Source: Siphonodentalium dalli
Lineage: Eukaryota > Mollusca > Scaphopoda > Gadilida > Siphonodentaliidae
Length of the DNA: 64,000 nucleotides
NCBI GenBank assembly: GCA_032622095.1
Contig: CP136061.1
Location: 37,143,797-37,207,796, forward strand
Direction of reading: 5' to 3'
Shown: positions 12,225-24,368 of the stretch, in pieces
How positions within the stretch are numbered: the first letter of the stretch is position 1
How the letters are laid out: each line of letters begins with the position of its first letter
The notes under the pieces: generated by a model
Seen by the model: the letters and a program-made list of their open reading frames with translations, nothing else
Databases searched by the model: none
What the model was told of the DNA's origin: nothing
Translations under genes and position numbers: made by a program

Positions 12225-12530
12225 GGGTGGACTAAATGTGATCAGCAACGTACTCGCTATTTGAGGACTTGAACCATGTAACGAAGATTGACAATTGTGG
12301 CCGCATTATTATCATCATGCATGCAATTTCATGCACTTTTCATACTTCTATTATTTCTATAGAAATTAGAACAGGTATTTGCATACTCGGGTGGACTAAG
12401 TGTGATTAGAAACGTACTCGATATTTGCGTACTTGAACCATGTAACGAAGATCGAGAGCTTTTTTGCCTGATTATTATTCAGCATGCTATTTCATGCACT
12501 ATTCCAATAGAAATTAGAACAGATAACAAA
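12225..12530. repeat. Direct repeat, period about 161 bp
   Basis: The segment GGTGGACTAAATGTGATCAG and what follows (about 12229-12380) recurs at about 12390-12530, including ACTTGAACCATGTAACGAAG and AGAAATTAGAACAG. A partial third copy precedes it near 12185. The ORF at 12402-12848 runs through this repeat and is not considered a gene. Confidence 0.6.
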
Positions 12531-13082
12531 GAAAAGATACCTGCCAGTCGAAAACAATTTAAATGTCGTAGAAGACAACCTAGAAACCAACAGTTTAGTG
12601 AATTTGCCGCGAGCTGGCAGCGCGTCGAAATACTAACGTGTCAATCGCCAATGCGTTCGTCACTTCTTTGGCAATGGGTGTGTGGTTATTGGTGTATCAA
12701 TGCAATGGTCGTTGTATGTTTCGCGATGAACATATCAGAACGTATTATATACTATATATATAGTTGGCACGTCCGATTAAAAAAATGTTTTCACATCCTT
12801 TCTCACCAAGTGTACACAATACGCACATACACAAAATATCACATATAATCAACTACATAGGCGTTACCTACGTTTTTCACAATCACTACATTAAAGTTCG
12901 AATTTATTTTATATATGCCTGATAATATGATCTTGATGGCGTTACCATTTCTGACTGGTTTTCTTGTACTGTTGTCGTCCGCTGTCGAGGGAGGCATTGA
13001 TATTTGTCACCAAAGTCCACCAGCGCCCCCTCCGTTATCACTGGGATAGCGATGGGAGATAACTCTGCCTGGAGTTTGATTT
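12531..13082. other. Non-coding region
   Basis: No recognisable gene. The 148-codon ORF ending at 12848 has no family resemblance that I can see and begins inside a repeat. Confidence 0.35.
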
Positions 13083-13170
13083 GTCATCAGCGTAGAGAAG
13101 GGACTGAACTCTACCTTTCAGTTTTTGTCACCAGCGTAGAGAAGGGACTGAACTCTACCTTTCAGTTTAT
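13083..13170. repeat. Two tandem copies of a 44-bp unit
   Basis: GTCATCAGCGTAGAGAAGGG (13083) and GTCACCAGCGTAGAGAAGGG (13127) start two nearly identical 44-bp units. Confidence 0.8.
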
Positions 13171-13239
13171 GCCTGAAGTTCATGAGTGCCGTTACGATTT
13201 GTCTTCCCGATAAAGCTTATTAATTGCTTAAGCATTTGG

Positions 13240-13410
13240 ACTGTACACTAAATCCGGCCATGTATGGGACCATCTCCTTTTATGCTCAACCGAATATATG
13301 CAACAACTGGATGAATTTGAGCCATGGAATAGTGCAAAATACACTCGTTGTTTTCATCGTTTATATAGCACACGAGTGTATTTTACACTTATCCATGGCT
13401 CTAATTCATA
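13240..13410. mobile_element. Partial MITE copy (family of 39975-40326)
   Basis: It starts CTGTACACTAAATCCGGCCA and contains GAATATATGCAACAA and CACGAGTGTATTTTACACTT-ATCCATGGCTC. These match both arms of the complete element at 39975-40326. The terminal AAAGGGG is missing and the centre is shorter. Confidence 0.6.
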
Positions 13411-13522
13411 ATGTAATTTCCGATAAATCCGTAATATATGTTTGAGTATCCAGCTTCAATTGTGCATGGAAGATTAAGATTGCCATGACTACCAATGTTG
13501 AAATTATCACCTCTGCGCCGTC

Positions 13523-14042
13523 TTAAAGATGGTCTATCTCTTTAAACATGTGCTATATATAGTTACCGGGGTATAAAATATTAGATATGAATCGACGACC
13601 CCTGTCCGGAAATGCTTCTATCGATTAATATTGATTATATTTAGAATATTTTCTGATCTAAAACGTGTGTTTGTTTAGCTAACGAAAAATATTGGTTACT
13701 CTTAACAGAGACCGAAATTGTATTGTGTAATTATGTCACAAATATACGTTAATTAAACTCATTATCGCTTATAACTATGTAATAAAACAATACAAACAAA
13801 CAATATGGGACACTTGACATTCGTAGCATAGCTATGGGCAACACCCCACTAATCTCTATCGCTTGAATGGTCTAAACAATAAAGTGTCCCATCTCATCTA
13901 ATTTTATAATAAAATATTTCAAAATAAAATCAATATTAATTGATCGAAGAGTTTCCGGACATGGGTCTTCGATTCATACTTATTATTTTATACCCACAAA
14001 ACTATTTCAAAATTGTTATATGAAAAGATAATCCATCTTTAA
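13523..14042. mobile_element. Long-TIR MITE with TTAA ends
   Basis: Imperfect inverted arms of over 100 bp begin TTAAAGATGGTCTATCTC on the left and end AGATAATCCATCTTTAA on the right. Internal arm segments GGTATAAAATA, GAATCGACGACCC and TCCGGA recur inverted. Related pieces lie near 21965-22072 and 36845-36910. No coding capacity. Its right TTAA (14039-14042) is shared with the next element. Confidence 0.7.
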
Positions 14043-14411
14043 CCCTTTACCCAACAAAACGGCCAAAAACGCCCAAATAAAGCTTCAACAGTCTAAAATA
14101 TCTTCGGTCTGTCTCAATAGAACCATACAAATATGGATATCATTGGAACCGGCTCCTTGACCACATTGTGATAGTTACAGTTATGCCCTGTGCCAATGCA
14201 TTCTCTTATATATGCGAGTCGACCATAGGTCGCCTCGCATATATAAGAGAATACATTGGCCTAAAAAACATTTTTTCTTACATTCTTTAACAATTTTATA
14301 ATTTTTAATGTGTTAAGCCAATGCATTCTCTTATATATGCGAGGCGACCTATGGTCGACTCGCATATATAAGAGAATGCATTGGCACAGGGCCGTTCTGT
14401 TGGGTAAAGGG
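14043..14411. mobile_element. piggyBac-like MITE (TTAA target) with two palindromes
   Basis: The element is bounded by TTAA at 14039-14042 and 14412-14415. The left end CCCTTTACCCAACAAAACGG is inverted on the right as CCGTTCTGTTGGGTAAAGGG. TTAA target duplication with CCC..GGG ends is the hallmark of piggyBac. It carries the 69-bp palindromes at 14192-14260 and 14317-14385 and encodes nothing. Confidence 0.8.
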
Positions 14412-14415
14412 TTAA

Positions 14416-14890
14416 GGGGCAGACGCACGTTTTGCATAAATGCAGCCAAAAATTGCAAGATATTTTCAACAAATAATTCCTCTTGATCTATCTGGCAAAA
14501 CTCTTTAATTACACATAGCGTCATCTTCATTGTGTATCGAATCTGAGCAATTAAGAGACGATAAAATACTGGACATTAATATATGCGAGAGGTTGAAAAT
14601 ATTATTCTCATTTTTGTCCCTTCCGGTTCCAAGAATTGCTAAAATAATTAATAATTTCACACAACACTCCGATCACTAAATAGCATAGCGTCTTGGCTCT
14701 ATGAAAGGAGGCTTTATTGTATCATGCTGTTGAGTTATATTTTTAAATTCAGATTATAACATCATATATTATAATGGAGAATAAAGCAGTCACAAATATT
14801 CCAGCCAAATGATAACACATGCTGATGTGCAGTGTGATCCACTCACACAGGGAGAAATCAACTGTAATTAGGCCACAGTGACATGGTAGT
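14416..14890. other. Non-coding region
   Basis: No gene or named repeat is seen between the TTAA element and the dispersed repeat at 14891. Confidence 0.4.
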
Positions 14891-15340
14891 CAGCTTTAAC
14901 TTGGTTATAAACCCATGACCCACAACTCGCCTCAGCCCAATTTTGCATTGGTCAACAGGCATGACATGAACATTCTCAAATCTAGAAAATTATTGATGGA
15001 TAGTTGCCTTTCTAAATGATAATAGTCATTAAATTTCACGAATCAAGAATAATTAAGTTTTCTCTCATGATCTTCAGATATGATATCATGAACATATGAA
15101 CAACATTTTTTTGAGAAAACAAATCTATTTTACAGAAGTTATTGGCACCTGGAGATAGTTAAATTTTAAATATGGTTCATGCCATAAACGGTAAGTAAAT
15201 GAGTTTATAATTGCCGATGGGTTGGCGGTTTTTAAATATTATACCACAGTGGTCGTTTGTCCCAACTTTCACAAAACATTTCGAAAAATTCCATTTACGA
15301 TGGATACCAGGGAATTTGGCAAAACGTACGTTTGACCCTT
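14891..15340 (+). repeat. Dispersed 450-bp repeat, copy 1
   Basis: From CAGCTTTAACTTGGTTATAA to the segment ending TTTGACCCTT, this stretch aligns along its length with 19095-19552 in the same orientation, with many substitutions. No inverted ends and no ORF. It is probably a fragment of an old interspersed element. Confidence 0.75.
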
Positions 15341-15869
15341 ATTGAATAACAGTTTTGAGGATAATTTAACCTACATACAGTTTCTAACCTTTGTTACTTG
15401 TCCGATGTAACAGCTATTGAATTAAATGCTTACATACGTGTCCCGTCTGGTCTTGAATCGATTGATTGTCTGCATATAGTTCTAATTAGAACGGTTTATA
15501 TGTATGAGGGGATGTAATAAGTTGGATTCTTTGTGTGACTGTCCAGCGCTAGTTGATCGAGCGACCTTATACGTTGTTGTTGAATGACTGGTGTTTCAAT
15601 GGAAGACACTATTCTGCATTGTTCAACAATATACACTGCGCAGCTCTCGAGATGTGCGGCATCGACCATAAAAGATACACGATTTATTCCTCCGTGCCAC
15701 CATCCTGCATGTGTTATTTCATGGTACCTCTTTGTGCTGCAGATATAGACAAGACAGTCAATGACTGTCTGGTCGCTCACCAGACTGCAAAGACTGATAA
15801 GACTGGGACTCTGGAGACCACAACAGTCAGAACTTTTCATAATCACTTTAAAAGAAGTAGATATCTAAA
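15341..15869. other. Region with overlapping unrecognised ORFs on both strands
   Basis: Open frames of 107 codons (plus, 15553-15876) and 116 codons (minus, 15496-15846) overlap almost completely. Neither shows a domain I recognise, a convincing start context or splice sites. This could be a decayed transposon fragment or chance. Confidence 0.3.
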
Positions 15870-16345
15870 GAGTTAAATCTAAAACCAAAAATTTGGAGTT
15901 ATGTCCCTGGCCCCGCCCACATTTGACCCAGTGTCCTGATTTGAACAAATCTGAACCCCAGTAACCCAAGGATCCTTCATACCAAATATGAACCCATATA
16001 GCCTGATGTTATTTGAGAAGAAGTCACTTTAAGAATACTATGGAGGGAAAGAGTTATGGCCCTGGCTTCGCAACTATTTCAAGTGAACTCATTTGAACAA
16101 ATCTGAATGTGAGTCACCTAGGGAACATCCACACCAAATATGAAACCATTCGGTCTTATTGTTCTGAAGATGTTTAAAAGAATTACTATGGTGGGAAAGA
16201 GTTATGGCCCTGGCTTCGCAACTATTTGACCCAGTGACCGCATTTGAACAAATCTGAATGAGAATCACCTAGGGAACATTCACACCAAATATTAACCCAT
16301 TTGGTCTTATGGTTCCAGGGGAGAAGATGTTCAAATAATTGTTGT
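15870..16345 (+). repeat. Tandem repeat, period about 148 bp
   Basis: About three units share AAGAATTACTATGG, GAGTTATGGCCCTGGCTTCG and CACACCAAATATGAACCCAT; two successive GAGTTATGGCCCTGG cores lie at 16051 and 16199. A further diverged copy is at about 16550-16800. The array ends in GGACGGATGGACGGACAGAC (16347-16380). Such units are common in mollusc genomes. Confidence 0.65.
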
Positions 16346-16964
16346 CGGACGGATGGACGGACAGACGATGGACGGACGAGGAGTGATGACTATAGCTCCG
16401 CCGGAGCACAGGTAGGGTGGCTGGTTGATAATTAAATCTCTTATCTCCGCCCCTATTTGAACAAACGTGAATCCCCATCTATGAGGTCCATTCATTTGGT
16501 AATTTCAGACATTAGATTTTAAGAGTTGAACTGAACTGATTTTCCTAAAATGACCCCAAATCTGAACAAATCTAAACCCCAGTCACCGAAGGACCCTCCA
16601 TACCAAACATAATCTAAATAGTCCAGATGGTTCTTGAGAAGAAATTGTTTTAAGAATTACTATGGAAGGAAAGAGTTATGGCCCTGACTTCTCACCTATT
16701 TGACCTGATGAACTCATTTGAACAAATCTGAATGTGAGTCACCTGGGGGACATCCACACCTAAATATATAAACCCATTTGGTCTTTAATATGTATCTGGA
16801 GAAGAAAACAATTGATGGACGGATAGAGACATAGAGACTGAAAAATTCAATCCAATATACCCCCAAGTTTTCTTTGCAAAATCAGGGTATAATGAGTTCA
16901 ACTGGATACTGGTGGTTAAGAACATAATATTCGAACAGACAAGCCTGAACATAGTGTCTGACAT

Positions 16965-18550
16965 TTGCAGAATGAGGTCCCCAAAGGGTGAATTTAATGA
17001 CACAATCCTGCAATGTGGGCTAGCATCACCAAATTCACCCTCTGTGGACCTCATTATGTGTAGGCCTCAACTGATATGGGAGACATAGCATTAGATTGAA
17101 GTTCTCCAGTTAAAGTTGGTGATGTGCACCCATTGGGCACCTCATTTATGCATTTTATATTTACAAATTAGGGGATATAGAAACTAAACAGAAGGGCTAA
17201 AGTAAGTAAAAATGTCAATTTAAGTGCCTATATACTTCCCAGAAGATGAGGCCTAAGCAGAATGAGGACCCTGGCTAGTGTATTTGGTGATGCTAGACTG
17301 CTGTGAAGGGTAGCATAACTAATTCACCCTCTGGGGACCTCATTCTGCAAATGCCAGATAGAAGACAAATTTAATCCAATATATACCCCCCACCCCCATT
17401 TTTCTTTGAATATTAGTCGTATGATTTCATCTGGATAAGTGGTGATTAAAACAATAATATGAAATGGCCAAACCTGAATTTAGTATGTCTGACATTTGCA
17501 GAATTAGGTCCCAAAAATGTGGATTTAATGACAATATTCTGTAAGGCAGGCTAGCATCACCAAATTCATCCTCAATCTGATTAGGCCTCAATGGCCAATA
17601 AAACCAAGGAACAGATTGAAGTCCTACAGTTGAAGTTGGTGATACACACCCATTGAGCACCTCAATTATGAATTTTATCTTCTGCAAATTAGGGGGACAT
17701 TGAAACTGAACAGGTGGAAAAAAGTGACTAAATCAATGAAGTCCTACAGTTGAAGTTGGTGATACACACCCATTGAGCACCTCAATTATGCATTATATCT
17801 TCTGCAAATTAGGGGGACATTGAAACTGAACAGGTGGAAAAAAGTGACTAAATCAAACTGTCAATTTGATACTTAGGATACTTCCCAGAAGATGAGGACT
17901 AAGCAGAATTAGGTCCCTGGCGGGTGTATTTGGTGATGCTAGCATGCTGTATGGGGTAGCAACACTAAATTCACCATCTGGGGACCTCACTATGTAAATG
18001 TCAGACACACTATTTCCAGACTTGAAGAAATCAAAGCCATTCACAGTATCATTGAATGTCAGTCATCACCTAACAATGGAAGCACCAGTTCGTTGTTAAA
18101 TTGCTACAGATATGTTTAGATTAGAATAATACATGTCATCTGGCCAGTTTATATAATTAATGACCTGTACCTTTACAGATATATTTGCCTCTGTGGTGAG
18201 AAGAGGTATTAAATTGAGAGGTGATATGGCTTGGAAGGGATGTTGGTTGATGGCAGGGTTGGGCCTGGGCCATGTGGGTGGGGGAGGGTGGAATGTTTCC
18301 ATAATTTCATTAAAGAGTAAAGTTTCATAACTCTGCAGATGTTTAATATAATGGTGTCACTTTTTTTTCAAATTTTAAAACATGTTTTTAAAACAATTGT
18401 CCCAGAAAATGAGGCCTAAGCAGAATAAGGTAATTGAGGGTGTATTTGGTGATGCTATCCTGCTGTATGGGGTAGCAACACTAAATTCACCATCTGGGGA
18501 CTTCATTCTGCAAATGTCAGACACACTATGTCCAGGCTTGGAGAAATTAA
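16965..18550. repeat. Cluster of 'GAATGAGGTCCCC' inverted repeats
   Basis: Several modules read GCAGAATGAGGTCCC...GGTGAATTT followed by the inverse AAATTCACC...GGGGACCTCATTCTGC (for example 16971-17055, 17255-17360, 17885-18005, 18405-18515). Between them are TGGTGATGTGCACCCATTGG segments. A related cluster lies at 36945-37830. This looks like a nested or tandemly amplified foldback MITE family. Confidence 0.65.
17618..17857 (+). repeat. Tandem duplication of 120 bp
   Basis: Two successive copies start GAAGTCCTACAGTTGAAGTT at 17618 and 17738. They are nearly identical, so the duplication is recent relative to the surrounding diverged repeats. Confidence 0.85.
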
Positions 18551-19094
18551 CAATGGACTATTCCTTGTAGACTCTGGTAGAATAGTTGTTTAGCTAATGT
18601 CATGTCTTGTAATGACAGATGGTAAACTGGTCTGAAGCAAGCAGTCTTCAGCAAGAGTATCAAGTGACCACACTATGATAAATTGGCTTTTTCAATAATA
18701 CAGGCTTCAGTGTTCTCTTAAAAATTAATAGTGCATAGCAAAGTGGTGTGAATTATAAAGGGCCATAACTCTGTTAAAATATATCGGATCAAACCCATAT
18801 TTTAACTTGATCTGTATATAAGTGTCAAAAATTAATATACCAAATTTGGTGTTGATCAGGTGAAAAATGTTTGAGTAATCCTGTCTTGGATGAATTCTAT
18901 ATCAAAACAAGAGTGGAAGGGGTTAAATAAACAATACCAAAATCCATACAGATGAAGAACATGCTAAGAAAAATCCAGGTAAGAAATATGAGGCTGTGAT
19001 GTGTCCTAAACAAAAATTAAAGGTCAAAATGCGAAAATTAATTTTTTTGTTTTTAAAGTTATGTCCCTGGCTCTGCCCCTATTCGACCCACTCT
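18551..19094. other. Non-coding repeat-like region
   Basis: No gene. Phrases such as GGGCCATAACTCTGTTAAAA and CCAAATTTGGTGTTGATCAG are of the kind that recur in mollusc interspersed repeats. Confidence 0.4.
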
Positions 19095-19552
19095 CAGCTT
19101 TAACTTGGTTATGAACCCATGACCCACAACTCATCTCAGCCCAATTGTTCATTAATCAACAGACATGGCATTGAAATCCTCAAATGTAGAACATATTTAT
19201 GGGTAGTACCCTTTCTTAATGAAACTAGTCATTAAATTTGACCAAAACAAAAAATAATAATTAAGTGTCCTCTCATGATCTTGAGATGTGATATCATGGA
19301 TATATGAACTTCACTTTAAATTTTTTTTTTTTACAGAAGTTCTTGCTACCTGAAAACAGTGACATTTTAAATATTGTTCTTGCCATAAAAGTGAAGTAAA
19401 TGAGGTTATAATATCCAATTGGTCGATGGTTCTTAAATATTGTGTCACAATAATCATTTGTACCAAATTTCACAAAGAAATTCCTAACAGACTTTGAGAA
19501 AATCCATTTTGAAATACCAGGAACTTTTGGCAAAAACCTGCGTCTGACCCTT
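19095..19552 (+). repeat. Dispersed 450-bp repeat, copy 2
   Basis: Second copy of the repeat at 14891-15340, in the same orientation, with shared blocks such as ACCCATGACCCACAACTC and CTCTCATGATCTTGAGATGT. Confidence 0.75.
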
Positions 19553-19740
19553 AACCGTGCGACGCCATGCCCGTGTTGGTCGCATACTGCAGCTGTTTAC
19601 GCTTTGCTTGGATGTACACACCGATTGAGTCTGTTATCCAGTGTGTTATCCACACAAAAAGATGTATCTTTTCTGTAATATTATCCACAACAAGGGTTAT
19701 GTGGAAGTCTCCATTGCCGAAAGATAGCTTGCGATGAAGA

Positions 19741-20620
19741 ATTTGGACTCATATACAGAGGCTGGTTTGTGACTGCGAGAAAGGTAATGTGGATGTACGC
19801 GTTGCCATCAGTGTTTGAAATAATGGAAAGCCCACGTGACAAGAAGTCCTGGAAGAAAATGGTAGATAAGAAGGTGAATGTGATTTTGGGAAGGGAGGAT
19901 AAAGGGGGACATGAAGTCTAAATCTTGACTGAAGTATTTCAACCCCGATACAGTACAAATTGGTTCCCATCATCACTTATGGGTCAGTCTACACTCCAAT
20001 GTTCATGATGTTAACCTGGCAGCAATAAAAGCAGGACTTATGATTGGTACCTACACAATCCAGATAAATAGATCGGTTTACAGTCATTCAAAATGATAGT
20101 TGGGTGTGTCCACTGTGTGAATATGGAGAAGAAACAAGAGAGCATGTTCCAAGGGTACGTTCATACTCTGACAAGTTTGTACGGTATGTTTTTGCGGGCA
20201 TTTCATCATAGAAAACCACATGGTGCCATAATATGAAATAAACGTGCATATAATATGCATCTTTACCAAAGCGAACGACATGAAAAGTAAAATTCTGTAG
20301 TTCCACTTGTAACGACGCAACTGACATTTTGCCTGCAAATACCTTATGATTTTACTTCTCATGTAGTTAGCTGTGGTGCAAATGCATTTTATATGCTTGT
20401 TTCCGTTAATATGATGGCATCATATCGTTTTCTACGCCGAAATGCCTGCAAACCATACCGTGCAAACTTGCTAGCGTATGCACGTACCCCAACAGTCTGT
20501 AGGCATGACCGAATGAGGGACACTAGAGAGAGTGCAATCAGAAAACTGCAATATATTCTATCCGACTCTATACTCTTACTAACATATACTGGTAGAGTAA
20601 CGCAGACTATATATTAACTC
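19741..20620 (+). pseudogene. LINE ORF2 C-terminal fragment split by a MITE
   Basis: The conceptual translation near 20017-20150 reads AAIKAGLMIGTYTIQINR and then, after a 1-base shift, VCPLCEYGEETREHV. This matches the C-terminal knuckle region of LINE ORF2 proteins (C-x2-C-x8-H-x4-C). The sequence is interrupted at 20153-20489 by a MITE and continues after it with the last Cys and an Arg-rich helix (RMRDTRESAIRK). Upstream, 19741-19960 contains SPRDKKSWKKMVDKKV, which fits the region preceding the knuckle. It differs from the LINE at 0.3-6.9 kb. It is a 5'-truncated dead copy. Confidence 0.6.
20153..20489. mobile_element. GGGTACG-type MITE, copy 1, with 3-bp duplication
   Basis: The ends are GGGTACGTTCATACTC and, inverted, GTATGCACGTACCC. 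Imperfect arms of over 100 bp share TTTGTACGGTATG and GCATTTC-CGTAGAAAAC. CAA flanks both sides (20150-20152, 20490-20492). A 3-bp duplication suggests mobilisation by a Harbinger-like transposase. No ORF of its own. Confidence 0.8.
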
Positions 20621-22374
20621 AACTAATATTGGACCTTTCAATGTCAGTAATAGTGGAGTTTATTCACGTGGGTCAGCTGATGTTAAATTCTATTGAGATG
20701 TGGAGCAGACAAAAAATTGTGTGTGGGGGGGGGGGGGGGTGTTCCTTACCAGAATGATGTCGGTAGAAGATTCCCATTTCATTATTCCAGTTAATTACCA
20801 ATCTTAATCATTGTATGAAATTCAGACTAATCAGTGTATATATAAAGAAATAAAAGAAACACAAACTTACTCTGACTTACATGTAACTGGATCAGATGTG
20901 CTGCGTATTTAACGACCTATTTTGTTTTTGTTTTGGTATATTCTAGAGATCACATATGATAAAGAGCGTTTCTGGTTTACCTGACATTAACGGCGACCAT
21001 TAAACAACGCGTTTGTGATATCCCTGCCCATTAATAATTTACTTACACATGCTCCTTGTAGTATTTGGTATGTTCTTCTGGATTAGTCGTGATGCAATGC
21101 ATGAAACTCGGCTTATAAAACGTCTGATTTGAATGCTGAATATCTCGAGTCAGTTTATAGCTGCACATATTCATCCGAACCCCAATAAAAGTGGTCTATA
21201 TCATCCCAGTCACAAGAAAAACAACATATTTTTTATAAATCCGGACTTCAAGACTACACATAACTATATTATGTGCATAAAATACAGATATAACTGAAGA
21301 TTTGGTATATTATTTGTCTATAGGGGCACAATAAAGTGGTTTATTTAGATCATAATGTGGTGCTCTCTTGTTTCTTCTCAATGGCCAATTCTAAACTTAA
21401 AGCTGAAAGTATAAACTAAACTACCACATATCTCAAACCTAAATGAGGTCCACTGATTGTACAGCCACATCCTTGATATTCACATAAAACATTTTAATTT
21501 GTTCTTGGAGTTGACTTAATATATATACTTTATGAGCATCGCCCAACATATTATGCACACCATGTAATCTTGCGCCCCCCCCCCCCCCCCACCAGCCCCA
21601 ACTCTCCCCAATCCTTGCATGCACCTACCTGCACTCAGTTTATATTCATTATTGTATTTATCATGCTATTATAGGGCTCTGGCCCATAAGCCATGCCTTC
21701 TACAGAGCCCCGTTGTTATTGTGTATAATATGCATAATTTAATTTATCAAATAAAAATCACTTCAGTTCAGTTCAGTTCAAAAATCATAAGAGCGTGGTG
21801 AAATCTGTAGTCTAACTGCAATTTGCTGTGTTTGCTAACAAGATAGAGTTGTCCTTCCTTGTACGCTTTTGGTGGCTCTGAATGTTTTCGCGCGGATATC
21901 TGTCTAAAAAATAGCCACCACAACTGTCCCGCGGATGTGATAAGAAATTATAAATATAATTTATATTTGAAATAGATTTTTCCGGAAAGGTGTCCTAGAT
22001 TCATATCTATAATGTTATACCCCATAATCTATATATATGAAACCTGTTAGGAAGAGATAGATCATCTTTAAGCGATTGACAAGAATGCCGACTCGGTAAT
22101 ATTTCACATTACATTACTCACGTAACTGCAGTTATGTGGAATCGAACCAGCATAGCTGGACGGTTATTGGTGGATTTTTTTGTTTGTTTGGTTATTGCTG
22201 TATTAAAAGTCACATCCGACTCGCCATAAACAGAAAGAATATTAAAATATAGATAGCTATTGTTCTTATACCAATCATAGATATCGCATAAATAGCACGG
22301 TATTGTCAAGATCATACGCCTTTTTTGTAAACAAAAGTCATATTATGATAAAGTATACATTGTTTAAAGAGGGT
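20621..22374. other. Non-coding region with diverged repeats
   Basis: No gene is recognised. There is a G tract near 20726-20739 and a C tract near 21575-21590. The part at 21790-22072 (GCTAACAAGATAGAGTTGTC; TTTTCCGGAAAGGTGTCCTA; AGATAGATCATCTTTAA) matches the 36.66-36.9 kb region and the right arm of the MITE at 13523-14042, so it is a remnant of that family. Confidence 0.45.
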
Positions 22375-22584
22375 ACGATACGCAAAACACTCAACACCGG
22401 GGTGGGAGGAACCCCACTATAAGTGATATGTGTTTAAAATGTACACCATATTGTTTACATCATACCGATATAGAGCTCGATAATCCTCATCACTCATTAT
22501 TTCGGTGTTGAATGGGTTACCGCGACTCACTCTTCCAAAATATTCGCTACGGTGTTGAGTGTTTTGCTTATCGCACACTCTTTA
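22375..22584. mobile_element. 210-bp MITE
   Basis: Inverted ends of about 34 bp: left TAAAGAGGGTACGATACGC-AAAACACTCAACACCG, right its inverse with three mismatches. The interior has no ORF. Superfamily not assigned. Confidence 0.75.
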
Positions 22585-23477
22585 CGTAATGTATATGAAC
22601 AAAAGCTCGGCTCACACAACTTGTGTTTTGTGGATAATATCGCATTCATATTATCATTATACTATACTATTGTATATTTATTTATAAGTTATAACATACA
22701 ACCAATACCATCCGTTAATACGCTATATGCATCTTACTAGCGGTGACAACGGTGTGCCTGTCTACCATACCACCAATGTATATGACCATATTGTTGTCAC
22801 ACACTGAAAACAAACACTTGGGCGGGAATTTGAACATCGATCGGAGAACGAACCCACGTTAACAACCACAAATCAGTGAGCGAACATTAAATCATAGAGC
22901 ACAAATGAGATTCCAATGAACTATCGTCTCTATGAGAGGGGTCTTTGATTCCTCGATATTTACTTTCAATAATGCACTGTCAGTGCACAATAGACCACGC
23001 TATGCACGGCTATTAACTTATAATACAAGAGCGTAATGCTAGCAATTATAGGCAACACCACGGGGCTTTAATGCTTCTTTTTGTGAAGGGACTACAACAA
23101 AACCTCTGATAACTTCACTAATGCACTGGATGTCAGTGCAGTAAAAAGTTTACGAGACATTTAACTCGTCTTTCCGATCAATCCATTTGCGTGGGATCTG
23201 CGACATCTACATTGTTTCTTGCTGTGTCTGTCTCTCTGTGTCACTCTTTAGACAATAGAATCGTTTGTATCACGGATGGGAATCCGGGAATTTCATAAGA
23301 CATATCGACTTGAGACGTGTCAATCGTTAAAACATATAGTTTGAGCATATATTGTTTCTTCCGTGTGGATTTGATCGGATCAACCAGGTGTACATGTATA
23401 TGGAGAATTCGCTGGATTAGTTGTCTGTGAAGTATCCTCAGCGATCATAGTTTTGTAAGTAAATCTTTCAGCGTCAT
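22585..23477. other. Non-coding region, nothing recognised
   Basis: No gene. A short direct repeat 'aatgcactg.. tgtcagtgca' occurs near 22972-22990 and 23120-23140. Confidence 0.4.
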
Positions 23478-24158
23478 TGGCTGCGGACACACGTAACGTA
23501 GATGTAGATGGCATAGTAGGTGTGACAATTTATTATGGTGGAGTTTGGTGACAATTGGTCATCATAATTAATACGCCACAGCTAGTCATGTCGCCCGTTG
23601 CATATTCGCACAATGAGTCTTCCAAAGTTCGTTATAATCAGCCTTGTTCTTGTTTGGTCCGTGTATAATTCGCTTTGTTTATTCCAGATACTTTCGCTCA
23701 GCTGCATGACCTCTAACAGTTCGGACACAGCTTCATCGGCCCACGTGATAAAATAAAAAACGCAATTGGGGAACTGTCTTAATATACGCTTGGAATTAAT
23801 ATAAGTAGATAAACATGCATTGATAATTTGAGATGATATCAATAAACATATTTCGTGTATGATATGTGAGTGAATGAGGGATTTCCACGGTCAAACACAA
23901 TTTTGGACGATCGATCGATTATATGTATCGTATAAAGAATACAATGTAGCAAACCGTAATGAGTAGAGATCAACCCTGGTGAAACGCAATGGGTTAATTG
24001 GTCCAGTCAACTCATTATGCGGAAACTCATGCAGCGGGCAACATGGCTTGCTATGACACAGAATTATATATATGACGACCAATTGTTACCAAACTCCACC
24101 ATAATAAATTGTCACACCTACTATGGCATCGCTACTGTGGTCCGTGTGTCAGCGGCCA
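23478..24158. mobile_element. Internally deleted Harbinger copy
   Basis: About 681 bp long. The left end TGGCTGCGGACACACGTAAC and the right end TCCGTGTGTCAGCGGCCA are inverted, and the arms (over 130 bp) include GGCATAGTAGGTGTGACAAT and TTTGGTGACAATTGGTC. The same ends bound the intact element at 26962-32429. It retains a piece of the MADF gene but no transposase, so it is a non-autonomous relative of the downstream copy. No clear 3-bp duplication is seen. Confidence 0.85.
23582..23842 (-). pseudogene. Remnant of the Harbinger MADF gene 5' end
   Basis: On the minus strand the stretch reads TWADEAVSELLEVMQLSES and IWNKQSELYTD. This is nearly identical to the first 30 residues of the complete MADF protein (MWTDAAVSELLEAMQIRES, IWNKQSDLYKD). 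Similarity is then lost at a deletion junction and the frame runs into the left arm (near 23610-23640, GTTCGTTATAATCAGC is also shared with the gene). The original start Met is replaced. Confidence 0.8.
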
Positions 24159-24368
24159 TTATTCTGGATTGCCGCACATGCAAAGTTATCATAACTTCGT
24201 CTGAGATTTTAGTGTGTTATTTCATGAGAAATCAGTTCCAAGAAGCACCTAATAGAAACATACGCAGTAGCGTATACACAATATATACATGCACCTGTTA
24301 TGAATTAGTTTAGAAATGCATATTTGTCATTATTGTGTATACAAATACATACATTTGGCAACAGGGTT

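Noticed and set aside
15496-15876. Overlapping 107- and 116-codon ORFs
   Set aside because: No recognisable domain on either strand; overlap on both strands suggests chance or a decayed element.
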